A model generated the notes under the pieces. The model was not told where the DNA came from, searched no databases, and saw nothing but the letters and a program-made list of their open reading frames with translations. DNA of 47,169 nucleotides from Pseudomonas sp. RIT-PI-q (GTDB taxonomy: Bacteria > Pseudomonadota > Gammaproteobacteria > Pseudomonadales > Pseudomonadaceae): assembly GCF_001297125.1 (NCBI RefSeq), contig NZ_LHPC01000016.1, positions 1-47,169 of the forward strand, in the 5' to 3' direction. Both the position numbers and the translations under genes were made by a program. Shown one piece after another: positions 20,115-28,403 of this stretch. Within the stretch, counting starts at the first letter, position 1. Each line of letters begins with the position of its first letter.

Positions 20115-20666
20115 TCAAGCTTTGCGGCCCAGCATTCGAGTCAGGGTCGCATCACGATCGATAAAGTGGTGCTTCAGTGCAGCCAACGCATGGAGACCGG
20201 AAAAAATGACCAGCACCCACGCCAGATACAGATGAATCACACCGGCGGTATCTGCCTGGTCCGGTAGTCCGGAAACCAGCGCAGGAACTTCAAACAGGCC
20301 AAACACCGAAATCCCGACACCGTCTGCGGTGGAAATCAGGTAACCGGCAATCATCACAGCGAACAACGCAAAGTACAGGAACAAATGGCCGAACTTGGCG
20401 CCAATGCGCGTCATGCGGCTGTAGCTTTCCAGTTCCGGCGGCGGTGGGCTGGTAAAGCGCCACAGTACCCGTAGAACCATGACGGCCAACAGCACCAGAC
20501 CAATGCTCTTGTGCAGCTCCGGCGCATCTTTACGCCAGGTGCTGTAGTAGTCGAGACCGACCATCCACAAACCCAACGCAAACAAACCAAAGACTGCCAG
20601 CGCCACGCCCCAATGCATGAAGATGCTGACCCAACCGTAGCGGGAAGTAGAGTTACGTAGCTGCAT
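20115..20666 (-). CDS. Cytochrome b561 family protein
   Basis: A 183-residue membrane protein with four hydrophobic segments and haem-ligand histidines in the expected places: [16 protein letters not shown] (His18), [22 protein letters not shown] (His52), and [28 protein letters not shown] with several near the end. B561-type cytochromes transfer electrons across or within the inner membrane, for example to a periplasmic partner; here the partner may be linked to the YceI protein encoded next. First gene of the two-gene unit; the region upstream carries TATCGA repeats. Confidence 0.93.
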   Translation of the reverse strand: MQLRNSTSRYGWVSIFMHWGVALAVFGLFALGLWMVGLDYYSTWRKDAPELHKSIGLVLLAVMVLRVLWRFTSPPPPELESYSRMTRIGAKFGHLFLYFALFAVMIAGYLISTADGVGISVFGLFEVPALVSGLPDQADTAGVIHLYLAWVLVIFSGLHALAALKHHFIDRDATLTRMLGRKA

Positions 20667-20698
20667 TGCCCAAATCCTGTGAGAACTGCGACCAAGAC

Positions 20699-20749
20699 TA
20701 TCGAGTTATCTATCGAATTAAAGCGGAAAATTTCGCTTTGAAATATCGA
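20699..20749 (-). promoter_or_regulatory. Repeat-rich promoter region of the b561-yceI unit
   Basis: Three copies of TATCGA (20699-20704, 20711-20716 and 20744-20749) surround an inverted repeat AAAGCG/CGCTTT (20720-20725 and 20734-20739). The region is A+T-rich and about 35-85 bases upstream of the cytochrome start codon. Such spaced repeats suggest a regulator site, but no regulator can be named. Confidence 0.35.
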
Positions 20750-20876
20750 GAAATACGATCAAGAGTCTGAAATAGGTTAGTTAAGGAAAGATTAAAGACC
20801 ACCGCGTGAAAAAAAATGAAGCTCAACTAACGAACACCTGCGCCATAAGGTTTATTCGATACTTTTTCTTCAGGCA
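20750..20876. other. A+T-rich intergenic stretch
   Basis: Between the b561 promoter region and the amine-oxidase terminator I see no gene, REP or repeat. A short frame at 20806-21012 shows no protein-like character. Confidence 0.5.
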
Positions 20877-20910
20877 TAAAAAAACGCGGCATCTCTGCCG
20901 CGTTTATTTA
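20877..20910 (-). terminator. Rho-independent terminator of the FAD amine oxidase gene
   Basis: ACGCGGC and GCCGCGT form a 7-bp stem around ATCTCT, with A-runs on one side and TTTATTT on the other, placed just past the stop codon of the leftward gene. Confidence 0.85.
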
Positions 20911-20920
20911 GTCTCAGCGC

Positions 20921-22678
20921 TTACTGCGCTTTGGTATCCGTTGCCGGGGTCGCAGCCGGTTTGGCCGCTGGCTTCTTGGCCGGCTCAGTTTTCTTCGCCG
21001 GAGCTTTTTTAGCCTCGGTTTTGGCCGCAGGCTTTTTCACCGCAGCTTTGGCCGGGGCTTTCTTGGCAGGCTCGGCTTTCACCGGCGCTGCTGGCTTCGG
21101 TGCTTCAACCGGAGCAGGCGCAGGGGTCGGCGCAGGCGTTGGAGCCGGGGTCGGTGCAACCGGAGCCACTGGCTCTGGCGCTTTAACCGGTGCTGGCTTG
21201 TCGTCCGAACCACCGAACAGGTTGGTGAAGAAGTTGCCTTTCTTCGCCGCTACTGCGCCAGCCGCTACAGCGGTCGCCGCCGGCACAACTTTGGCCGGTT
21301 CAAACGACTTGCCCGCCGCCAGGTCTTCAACCTGACTGGCTGCACGCTGACCAGTGCGCAATGCGCCTTCCAGAGTGCCCGGGTACAAGGTGTCGGTGTG
21401 TTCGCCGGCAAACGCTACACGTTGCAGCGGACGCTCCCACAAGCGCCAGTATTTGCTGATCTGGCCCGGGCCGAAGGCCAGGTAAGCGCCGCCCATCGAC
21501 GGGTCGGTGCTGTAGCGACGAATTTCATAACCGGTGAACGCGCCGCGCGCCTGTGGATAAAACGCGTGCAGGCGGATCAGCACCTGATCAACCATCTGCT
21601 TGTCGCCGAAAGCCTGCATCACGCGGGCGTTGTCGCCAGACAGGTTGATCACCACGTTGGCGCCACCCTTCAGGGCTGGCTCAACCCACAACATGCCCAG
21701 GCCGGTGTTGCTGTAGATTTCGCCGGACATGCGCGCCTTGCTTTCCCACACTGGCGTCTTGAACTTGAGCATGATCTGGTCGCGCCAACCGTAGTTGGTG
21801 CCTTTGATCGCGCCCATGTGCTGGGCATCCAGGGACGGGGTCATGGCAATCTTGTTCAGTGCACGCAACGGCACGGCGACCACGACATAGTCAGCCTGAT
21901 AACCCACGCTGCCGACTTTGACGGTCACGCCGTCCTTGTCCTGGGTGATGGCCGAGACCGGGGAGCTGGTCTTGATGGTCTTCAGCTCCTTGACGAACGC
22001 CTGGGCCAGCACCGGGCTGCCGCCGAGCAGACGCGAAGCGCGCAGGTCACGGTCGGAGACGCCACGGTAAACCCGGCTCTGCTGTGCGAAGTACAGCAGC
22101 GACAGGCGCGAAGGTTCGTCATAACGGGTACGAATCTGCTGATTCACCAACTGACGGGCCGTGGCTGGCAAGCTCAGGCGATCGAGCCAGTTGGCCACGT
22201 TGATCTGGTCCAGGGCGAACAACGTACTGTTGGCGGCCGGGTTCTGCGGATCTTCGATCGAGCGAGCCAGGTCATCCACAGTCTTTTCGTAGCGCTTGAG
22301 CGCCTCGCTGGTGGCCGGTTCCTTGGTGGCCAGATCGGCAGCGGTGTAATACACACCGTCGATCAGATAGCTGGGCGTACGCACGAATTCAGGGGCTGGC
22401 GTGGTGCTCAGCTTGAAGGTCGAAACGTACTTGTTCAAAACCGGCTGGGTCTTGTCGTTGCCGATCCACTCACTGGTGGCCATGCCGGAACGCCCACCCA
22501 TGCTCGGCTTGGCTTCCAGCAACGTGACCTGCCAGCCTTTATTCTGCAGCTCATAAGCAGCAGTAAGGCCTGACAGCCCGCCGCCGATCACGATCGCGGT
22601 TTTATCCTTGGCCAGCGCAGACACGCTGAACAGCCCCAACATCACCAGCGCACAGGCGCGCAGCCAACCAGCAGACAT
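20921..22678 (-). CDS. Exported FAD-dependent amine oxidase with histone H1-like tail
   Basis: A 585-residue protein in three parts. A Sec-type signal peptide (MSAGWLRACALVMLGLFSVSALA) comes first. An FAD amine-oxidase domain of about 420 residues follows, with the dinucleotide motif VIGGGLSGLTAAYEL and EAKPSMGGRSG near the start. The C-terminal FAD contact is RVAFAGEHTDTLYPGTLEGALRTGQRAA. A low-complexity tail of about 120 residues ends it, first P/A/T-rich (PTPAPTPAPTPAPAPVEAP), then K/A/P-rich (KKAPAKAAVKKPAAKTEAKK), like AlgP or histone H1. The enzyme domain would oxidise an amine or related substrate using FAD; the substrate is unknown. A FAD protein with a Sec signal is unusual because FAD proteins usually fold in the cytoplasm. 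The gene is flanked by its own terminator and diverges from bioA. Confidence 0.85.
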   Translation of the reverse strand: MSAGWLRACALVMLGLFSVSALAKDKTAIVIGGGLSGLTAAYELQNKGWQVTLLEAKPSMGGRSGMATSEWIGNDKTQPVLNKYVSTFKLSTTPAPEFVRTPSYLIDGVYYTAADLATKEPATSEALKRYEKTVDDLARSIEDPQNPAANSTLFALDQINVANWLDRLSLPATARQLVNQQIRTRYDEPSRLSLLYFAQQSRVYRGVSDRDLRASRLLGGSPVLAQAFVKELKTIKTSSPVSAITQDKDGVTVKVGSVGYQADYVVVAVPLRALNKIAMTPSLDAQHMGAIKGTNYGWRDQIMLKFKTPVWESKARMSGEIYSNTGLGMLWVEPALKGGANVVINLSGDNARVMQAFGDKQMVDQVLIRLHAFYPQARGAFTGYEIRRYSTDPSMGGAYLAFGPGQISKYWRLWERPLQRVAFAGEHTDTLYPGTLEGALRTGQRAASQVEDLAAGKSFEPAKVVPAATAVAAGAVAAKKGNFFTNLFGGSDDKPAPVKAPEPVAPVAPTPAPTPAPTPAPAPVEAPKPAAPVKAEPAKKAPAKAAVKKPAAKTEAKKAPAKKTEPAKKPAAKPAATPATDTKAQ

Positions 22679-22900
22679 TCAGCGAACTCCGGAAATACAC
22701 GAGGAAATAGCGGTTTTACGAGTCAGACGACTCAGAGAACCGCGAAGAATACGTCAGCCATCAAAAGGCCGCCAGCAACGTCTATCGCCCTATACAAAGT
22801 AGTTGAAACGACACAATAGGTTGTCCCCGGGCGACGCATTGCATAGGCTTGCGCGATTGTTTGTCCGCGCGTGTCACGGACCGCCTCGAGGAGACTGAAA

Positions 22901-24307
22901 ATGGGCCTGAATAATCAGTGGATGCAACGCGATCTTGCGGTGTTGTGGCATCCCTGCACCCAGATGAAAGACCACGAACAGCTTCCGCTGATCCCGATCA
23001 AGCGCGGTGAAGGCGTCTGGCTGGAAGACTTCGAGGGCAAACGCTACCTCGATGCGGTCAGTTCCTGGTGGGTCAACGTATTCGGCCACACCAACCCGCG
23101 CATCAACCAGCGCATCAAGGATCAGGTCGACCAACTGGAGCACGTAATCCTCGCCGGCTTCAGCCATCAGCCGGTGATCGAGTTGTCTGAACGCCTGGTG
23201 AAGATGACGCCCGAGGGCCTGACCCGGTGCTTCTACGCCGATAACGGTTCGTCCTGCATCGAAGTCGCGCTGAAAATGAGCTTTCACTACTGGCTCAACC
23301 GCGGCCAGCCAAACAAGAAGCGCTTCGTCACCCTGACCAACAGCTACCACGGCGAAACCATGGCGGCGATGTCGGTGGGCGACGTGCCGCTGTTCACCGA
23401 AACCTACAAGGCCCTGCTGCTGGACACCATCAAGGTGCCGAGCCCCGATTGCTACCATCGCCCTGAGGGCATGAGCTGGGAAGAGCATTCGCGCAACCTG
23501 TTCGCCGCCATGGAACAGACCCTGGCCGAGAACCACGACAGCGTGGCGGCGGTGATTGTCGAGCCGCTGATCCAGGGCGCCGGCGGCATGCGCATGTACC
23601 ACCCGGTGTACCTCAAGTTGCTGCGTGAAGCCTGCGACCGTTACGGCGTGCACCTGATCCATGACGAAATCGCCGTCGGCTTCGGCCGCACCGGCACGAT
23701 GTTCGCCTGCGAACAGGCCGGCATCCGTCCGGACTTCCTGTGCTTGTCCAAGGCCTTGACGGGCGGCTATCTGCCGCTGGCGGCCTGCGTGACCACCGAA
23801 GACGTCTACAGCGCCTTCTACGATGACTACCCAACCCTGCGCGCCTTCCTGCATTCGCACAGCTACACCGGCAACCCGCTGGCGTGCGCGGCGGCCTTGG
23901 CGACGCTAGACATCTTCGAAGAAGACAACGTCATCGAGAACAACAAGGCCCTGGCCCAGCGCATGGCGACCGCCACCGCGCACCTGGTCGATCACCCGAA
24001 CGTTTCGGAAGTGCGCCAGACCGGCATGGTCCTGGCCATCGAGATGGTCAAGGACAAGGCCACCAAGGAGGCCTATCCGTGGCAAGAACGTCGCGGCTTG
24101 AAGGTGTTCCAGCATGCGTTGGAGCGCGGTGCTTTACTTCGTCCGCTGGGCAGCGTGGTGTATTTCTTGCCGCCTTACGTCATTACGCCTGAGCAGATCG
24201 ACTTTTTGGCCGAAGTGGCCAGTGAAGGGATCGACATCGCGACCCGTGACAGCGTCAGTGTGTCGGTGCCGAAGGACTTTCATCCGGGGTTTCGTGATCC
24301 GGGTTGA
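22901..24307 (+). CDS. bioA: Adenosylmethionine-8-amino-7-oxononanoate aminotransferase
   Basis: A 468-residue class III PLP aminotransferase of biotin synthesis. It transfers an amino group, with SAM as donor, to 8-amino-7-oxononanoate, giving 7,8-diaminononanoate. Motifs are HPCTQMKDHEQLP near the N-terminus, SSWWVNVFGH, NGSSCIEVALKMSFHYW, NSYHGETMAAMSVGD, HDEIAVGFGRTGTMFACEQ (D255 contacts the PLP ring) and CLSKALTGGYLPL (K284 would bind PLP). The ATG at 22901 has GAGGAGA upstream. The gene is not with other bio genes here, which is common in Pseudomonas. SAM as substrate ties it to metK. It is followed by a REP pair and rsmE. Confidence 0.95.
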   Translation: MGLNNQWMQRDLAVLWHPCTQMKDHEQLPLIPIKRGEGVWLEDFEGKRYLDAVSSWWVNVFGHTNPRINQRIKDQVDQLEHVILAGFSHQPVIELSERLVKMTPEGLTRCFYADNGSSCIEVALKMSFHYWLNRGQPNKKRFVTLTNSYHGETMAAMSVGDVPLFTETYKALLLDTIKVPSPDCYHRPEGMSWEEHSRNLFAAMEQTLAENHDSVAAVIVEPLIQGAGGMRMYHPVYLKLLREACDRYGVHLIHDEIAVGFGRTGTMFACEQAGIRPDFLCLSKALTGGYLPLAACVTTEDVYSAFYDDYPTLRAFLHSHSYTGNPLACAAALATLDIFEEDNVIENNKALAQRMATATAHLVDHPNVSEVRQTGMVLAIEMVKDKATKEAYPWQERRGLKVFQHALERGALLRPLGSVVYFLPPYVITPEQIDFLAEVASEGIDIATRDSVSVSVPKDFHPGFRDPG

Positions 24308-24346
24308 TTGATTTCACCTAAGCTCCAGCGCTGACCGGACTACCGT

Positions 24347-24410
24347 CATCGCGGGCAAGCCCGCTCCCACAGGTACAGTGCAATCCTGTGGGAGCGGGCT
24401 TGCCCGCGAT
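24347..24410. repeat. REP pair, GTGGGAGCGGGCTTGCCCGCGAT type
   Basis: Inverted copies CATCGCGGGCAAGCCCGCTC and its complement with a 15-base spacer, between bioA and rsmE, which read the same way. Confidence 0.92.
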
Positions 24411-24449
24411 GAGGCCGCCAGACTTTCAGACCCTTTTCAGAGACTCCGC

Positions 24450-25169
24450 ATGAGACTGTCCCGCTTCTTTATCGACGCCCCCCTGAGCACTGGCGAACAC
24501 GAGTTGCCCGAGGCCCAGGCCCATTACATCAGCCGCGTACTGCGCATGGCCGAGGGCGATGCGCTGCAATTGTTCGACGGCTCGGGCGAGGAGTTTCGTG
24601 CCACGCTGGTGGAAGTCGGCAAGAAGCGCGTCGTGGTGCAGATCGATGAAAGCTTTGCCGGGCAGATCGAGTCGCCGCTGGCGATCCATCTCGGCCAGGG
24701 CCTGTCCCGTGGCGAGCGAATGGACTGGGCGATTCAGAAAGCCACCGAACTGGGCGTGACGGAAATCACCCCGATCTTCAGCGACCGCTGTGAAGTGCGC
24801 CTCAAGGACGAACGCGCCGATAAACGCCTGATGCACTGGCGTCAGGTGGCAATCAGTGCGTGCGAGCAATGCGGGCGTTCACGGGTGCCGGTGATTCATC
24901 CGCCGCTGCTGTTGGCGGACTGGTTGAAGCAGACCGAAGCAGAATTGAAGTTGGTGCTGCACCCGGTGGCGGAGCCGTTGGTGAGCCATGCGAAACCGGC
25001 GACGCTGGCGTTTCTGATCGGGCCTGAGGGTGGGTTGTCGGATGCGGAAGTCGAGCAGGCCAAAGGGGCTGGTTTTCATGCTGCCCGCCTCGGCCCTCGG
25101 GTGTTGCGCACAGAGACCGCGCCGGTTGTTGCGCTTGCGGTGGCCCAACAGCTTTGGGGTGACTTCTAG
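24450..25169 (+). CDS. rsmE: 16S rRNA (uracil-1498-N3)-methyltransferase
   Basis: A 239-residue SPOUT-class enzyme that methylates N3 of U1498 in 16S rRNA using SAM. The N-terminal PUA-like part includes HELPEAQAHYISRVLRMAEGDALQLFDGSGEEF. The knotted C-terminal domain has AIQKATELGVTEITPIFSDRCEVR, WRQVAISACEQCGRSRVPVIHPP and the SAM-binding LAFLIGPEGGLSDAEVEQA, ending LGPRVLRTETAPVVAL. The ATG at 24450 matches the family's usual start; the ribosome site is weak. Upstream in-frame codons are derived from the REP and are not used. Confidence 0.95.
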   Translation: MRLSRFFIDAPLSTGEHELPEAQAHYISRVLRMAEGDALQLFDGSGEEFRATLVEVGKKRVVVQIDESFAGQIESPLAIHLGQGLSRGERMDWAIQKATELGVTEITPIFSDRCEVRLKDERADKRLMHWRQVAISACEQCGRSRVPVIHPPLLLADWLKQTEAELKLVLHPVAEPLVSHAKPATLAFLIGPEGGLSDAEVEQAKGAGFHAARLGPRVLRTETAPVVALAVAQQLWGDF

Positions 25170-25180
25170 GCCCACATAAC

Positions 25181-25270
25181 CTGTAGGAGCGAGGCTTGCC
25201 CGCGAAGGCATTATCAGCGACACCCCAAAAACCGAGGTGAAGCCTTCGCGGGCAAGCCTCGCTCCTACAG
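25181..25270. repeat. REP pair overlapping the end of the hemolysin III gene
   Basis: Inverted copies of the GTAGGAGCGAGGCTTGCCCGCG type with a spacer of about 35 bases. Its right arm supplies the TAG stop codon of the leftward gene at 25265 (CTGTAGGAGC contains TAG). Confidence 0.9.
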
Positions 25271-25882
25271 GACATAAAACATAATCGCCACAAAGTGCAG
25301 CAAGCTCCCGGCAATCACGAACAGGTGCCAGATCCCATGGGCATGCCGCAGCCGATGATCCAGGGCAAAAAAGATAATCCCCACGGTGTACAACACCCCG
25401 CCCGACGCCAGCCAGGCAAAGCCGGTACTGCCCAGCGCCGCGAGTAACGGCTTGACCGCCACCAGCACGATCCAGCCCATCACCGCATAAATCACGATCG
25501 ACAGAATGCGCGCTTCCGAACGCGGTTTGATCTCTTGCAGAATGCCGATCAGCGCCAGCCCCCAGACAATCCCGAACAGCGTCCAGCCCCACGGCCCGCG
25601 CAACGTCACCAGGCAGAACGGCGTGTAACTGCCGGCGATCAGCAAGTAGATCGAAAAGTGATCGACCTTCTGCATGATCTCTTTCTTGCGCCCGCGCACG
25701 CTGTGGTAAACGGTCGACGCGCTGTAGAGCACCAGCAAGGTGAAACCGTAAATCGCCACGCTGACAATCTTCCACGGGTTGCCGTCCACCCCGGCGATCA
25801 CCAGCATCCACACCACACCGACACACGCCGCCACCGCCCCGACCAGATGCGTCCAGGCATTCAATCTTTCCCCGTGATACAT
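25265..25882 (-). CDS. Hemolysin III / TrhA family membrane protein
   Basis: A 205-residue protein with seven membrane segments and the family features ERLNAWTHLVGAVAA (first helix), YSASTVYHSV, MQKVDHFSIYLLIAGSYTPF and, near the end, HAHGIWHLFVIAGSLLHFVAI. The histidines and acidic residues in these helices are the conserved metal-site-like residues of the PAQR/hemolysin III family. Despite the name, members are better linked to membrane fluidity or energetics than to lysis. A GAGGTGAG ribosome site precedes the ATG at 25882. The stop codon lies inside a REP arm. Confidence 0.92.
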   Translation of the reverse strand: MYHGERLNAWTHLVGAVAACVGVVWMLVIAGVDGNPWKIVSVAIYGFTLLVLYSASTVYHSVRGRKKEIMQKVDHFSIYLLIAGSYTPFCLVTLRGPWGWTLFGIVWGLALIGILQEIKPRSEARILSIVIYAVMGWIVLVAVKPLLAALGSTGFAWLASGGVLYTVGIIFFALDHRLRHAHGIWHLFVIAGSLLHFVAIMFYVL

Positions 25883-25969
25883 GTGTTGCTCACCTCAAAA
25901 TCCAGGACAACATTGCACAAGGCTCAGCCCTCGAGACTAAAAGCGCAATGTTTCAAAACACAATCCCCC

Positions 25970-26069
25970 CTGTAGGAGCTGTCGAGAGAAACGAGGCTGC
26001 GATCTTTTGATCTTGAAGAATGCTGAAGATCAAAAGATCGCAGCCTCGTTTCTCTCGACAGCTCCTACA
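25970..26069. repeat. Long near-perfect palindrome, GTAGGAGCTGTCGAGAGAAA type
   Basis: Arms of about 43 bases run from GTAGGAGCTGTCGAGAGAAA to CGATCTTTTGATCTT and back, around an 11-base centre. It is a copy of the family at 6867 and 16228 with GAGAGAAAC in place of GAGTGAAAC, changed in both arms. It lies between the divergent hemolysin III and mdcR genes. Confidence 0.92.
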
Positions 26070-26120
26070 CAAAGGCTCGCATGCGTGCACAATCAAGTCA
26101 TTCCAAAAAGAGTCTGGCCC

Positions 26121-27035
26121 ATGCTGATCGATGAAGAGTTGACCCTGAAAAAACTCGAGGTGTTCCTGGCCTTCATGCGCACCGGCAACCTGGCCCGGGC
26201 CGCCGCCGAGTTGCAGACCAGCAATGTCAGTGTGCACCGGGCGATCCATTCACTGGAAAGCGCCCTGCGCTGCCCGCTGTTCAAGCATGAAGGCCGCAAC
26301 TTGACGCCACTGGAAAGCGCTTATGTGCTTGAAGAACGGGCACAGAAGCTGATTCAGGACGTGGTCGAAACCGTGCGCCTGACCCGCGAAGCCGCCGGGT
26401 TCTCGGCTGAACGCTTCAAGCTTGGCTCGTTGTATTCGCTGACAGTGAAGACCGTGCCGCAACTGATCATGGGCCTGAAGATCCGCCGCAGCGAGCTCAA
26501 CATCGACCTGATCCTCGGTTCGAATTTCGACCTGCTGTACAAGCTCAAGAACATGGAAGTCGACGCGATCCTGGTGTCCCTGGACGACAGCGTCAACGAC
26601 CCGGATTGCGAGCAGATTGCGCTGTTCTCGGACGATATTTTTCTCGCCACGCCGGCCGATTCGAAGTTTGCCCAACGCACGGAGGTCGACCTCGCCGAGG
26701 TGCGCGACGAGACCTTCATCACGCTGACCCAGGGCTTCGCCACGCACCAGGACGGCAATCGGGTGTTCAAGCAGGCGGGGTTCGAGCCGAAGGTGGCGAT
26801 GCAGGTCAACGACATCTTCACCCTGCTGAGCATGGTCAGCTCGGGGGTGGGTTATGCGTTGCTGCCGGGGCGGATTGCGGCGGTGTATGAGAACCGGGTG
26901 AAGCTGATTCCGTTGCAGGAAAAGTACCGGTTGCAGCAGCACATTGGTGTGGTGTTTTTGAAGGCCAAGGAGCGCGATCCGAACTTGCTGGCGTTGCTGG
27001 CGGAGTGCCGGATGTATGCCAATCGCCAGGCCTGA
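26121..27035 (+). CDS. mdcR: LysR-family regulator of malonate decarboxylase genes
   Basis: A 304-residue LysR-type protein. The winged helix-turn-helix is at residues about 8-67 (LKKLEVFLAFMRTGNLARAAAELQTSNVSVHRAIHSLESALRCPLFKHEGRNLTP). The effector-binding domain follows (from LGSLYSLTVKTVPQLIMGLKIRRS to the C-terminus). The ATG at 26121 lies directly before conserved sequence; earlier in-frame codons come from the REP. MdcR activates the malonate decarboxylase operon in response to malonate in other bacteria. Here it converges on the last operon gene mdcM, the arrangement I recall in P. aeruginosa, so the assignment relies on both sequence and location. Confidence 0.9.
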   Translation: MLIDEELTLKKLEVFLAFMRTGNLARAAAELQTSNVSVHRAIHSLESALRCPLFKHEGRNLTPLESAYVLEERAQKLIQDVVETVRLTREAAGFSAERFKLGSLYSLTVKTVPQLIMGLKIRRSELNIDLILGSNFDLLYKLKNMEVDAILVSLDDSVNDPDCEQIALFSDDIFLATPADSKFAQRTEVDLAEVRDETFITLTQGFATHQDGNRVFKQAGFEPKVAMQVNDIFTLLSMVSSGVGYALLPGRIAAVYENRVKLIPLQEKYRLQQHIGVVFLKAKERDPNLLALLAECRMYANRQA

Positions 27036-27051
27036 CAGACCGAGTCGCCTG

Positions 27052-27119
27052 CATCGCGGGCAAGCCACGCTCCCACATTGGAATGCATTCTCCTGTGGGA
27101 GCAGGCTTGCCCGCGATGG
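27052..27119. repeat. REP pair between mdcR and mdcM
   Basis: Inverted copies GCATCGCGGGCAAGCCACGC (with an extra A) and GTGGGAGCAGGCTTGCCCGC around a short spacer, between convergent genes. A likely transcription end for both. Confidence 0.9.
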
Positions 27120-27149
27120 CGTCAGCACATTCAGCATCAATCCAACGGT

Positions 27150-27914
27150 TTAACCGACAATCCCGCGAACAATGAAGTACAGCAACGAAGGCCCCAGCAA
27201 GCACCCAAGCCCGGTATGGAACGTCGCCGTCAGCGCGCCATAAGGCACCAGCCGCCGATCCGTCGCCGCCAGCCCCGCCGTCACACCGCTTACGGTCCCG
27301 GCCAACCCGCCAAACACCATCGCCGAGCGCGGGTTATCCAGCCCCATCCATTTCGCCGCCATCGGCGTACCCACCATCACAAAAATCGCCTTGATCAACC
27401 CGGTGGCAATCGACAACGCCACCACATCCGAACTCGCGCCAATCGCCGCGCCCGTCACCGGTCCGACGATGTACGTCACCGCGCCAGCACCAATGGTGGT
27501 CATGCTCACCGCATCGCGATAGCCGAATGCCCAGGCAATGCTCGCCCCGACAATGAACGGCAGTATCGTGCCCAGCAGCAGCGCAATCGCACCGATCAAG
27601 CCGGCCTTTTTCGCTTCGGTGGCTTGCACCTCAAACGCCGTGGCGACGATCGCAAAGTCCCGCAACATGGCGCCGCCCATCAGGCCAATACCGGAAAACA
27701 GCGACAGGTCCGCCAGGCCCTTTTGCCCGCCGGTCATGGTGCCGCCCACCCAGGCCAAAACCAGCCCGATGACGATGGCAATCGCCGAGCCGTGAATCCG
27801 TCCGTAGGTCAGGCGCTTGGACAACACCACCGACACCCACATGATCACGCCGACGAACGCGAATGCCGTGACCAGACCGTTATGTTCCAGACCTTTTTCA
27901 ATGAGATCCCACAT
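27150..27914 (-). CDS. mdcM: Malonate transporter subunit MadM/MdcM
   Basis: A 254-residue, highly hydrophobic protein with about seven to eight membrane segments, starting MWDLIEKGLEHNGLVTAFAFVGVIMWVSVVLSKRL. It contains glycine-rich segments such as GLVLAWVGGTMTGGQKGLADLSLFSGIGLMGGAMLRDFAIVATAFEV and GAVTYIVGPVTGAAIGASSDVVALSIATGLIKAIFVMVGTPMAAKWMG. It matches MadM, the larger subunit of the sodium:malonate symporter. MadL (next gene upstream) is its partner. The two genes are one base apart, indicating coupled translation. Confidence 0.93.
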   Translation of the reverse strand: MWDLIEKGLEHNGLVTAFAFVGVIMWVSVVLSKRLTYGRIHGSAIAIVIGLVLAWVGGTMTGGQKGLADLSLFSGIGLMGGAMLRDFAIVATAFEVQATEAKKAGLIGAIALLLGTILPFIVGASIAWAFGYRDAVSMTTIGAGAVTYIVGPVTGAAIGASSDVVALSIATGLIKAIFVMVGTPMAAKWMGLDNPRSAMVFGGLAGTVSGVTAGLAATDRRLVPYGALTATFHTGLGCLLGPSLLYFIVRGIVG

Positions 27915-27915
27915 A

Positions 27916-28332
27916 TCAGCGGCCTCCTACAGGTGTGCCGACGGGGGTGACTTCCGTCGGTTCATCGGGCAAGGGTTCGCCTTTATGAGTGCGGCTGATC
28001 AGGGCAATCGTGCAGCCGCAGATCACCACCGAACCGATGGCCGCGAGCACGGCCACCGGGCCGCCGTGCAGCGCGGTCACGACGTTTTGCTGCGCCGCCA
28101 TCGCGACCACCACCGGAATGTACATGGCGCCCCAGAAGCCGACGCCCATCTCGCAATCCTTGGTCATGCCGCCGCGTTTTTGCATCCACAACCGCGCGCA
28201 GATCAGCAGGATCATCGCGATCCCGACGCCGCCGACGTTTGATTGCACACCCAGCAACACGCCGAGCATGTCCCCCAATATCACCCCTGCCAGCGTACAA
28301 ATCGCCAACAGCGCCACACCGTAAATAATCAT
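27916..28332 (-). CDS. mdcL: Malonate transporter subunit MadL/MdcL
   Basis: A 138-residue protein with about four membrane segments, starting MIIYGVALLAICTLAGVILGDMLGVLLGVQSNVGGVGIAMILLICARLW, with GVGFWGAMYIPVVVAMAAQQNVVTALHGGPVAVLA further on. It matches MadL, the small subunit of the sodium:malonate symporter, which needs MadM. The ATG at 28332 has a GAGG site upstream; a TTG five codons earlier is rejected. It is 71 bases downstream of mdcH, the largest gap in the operon. Confidence 0.92.
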   Translation of the reverse strand: MIIYGVALLAICTLAGVILGDMLGVLLGVQSNVGGVGIAMILLICARLWMQKRGGMTKDCEMGVGFWGAMYIPVVVAMAAQQNVVTALHGGPVAVLAAIGSVVICGCTIALISRTHKGEPLPDEPTEVTPVGTPVGGR

Positions 28333-28403
28333 TGTTGTCGTCCTCAAAGTGCATCGTCGAATGTTGTTTTTGTTGTTCGAAGGCCTGAGTCGGTGGTCTA
28401 GGG

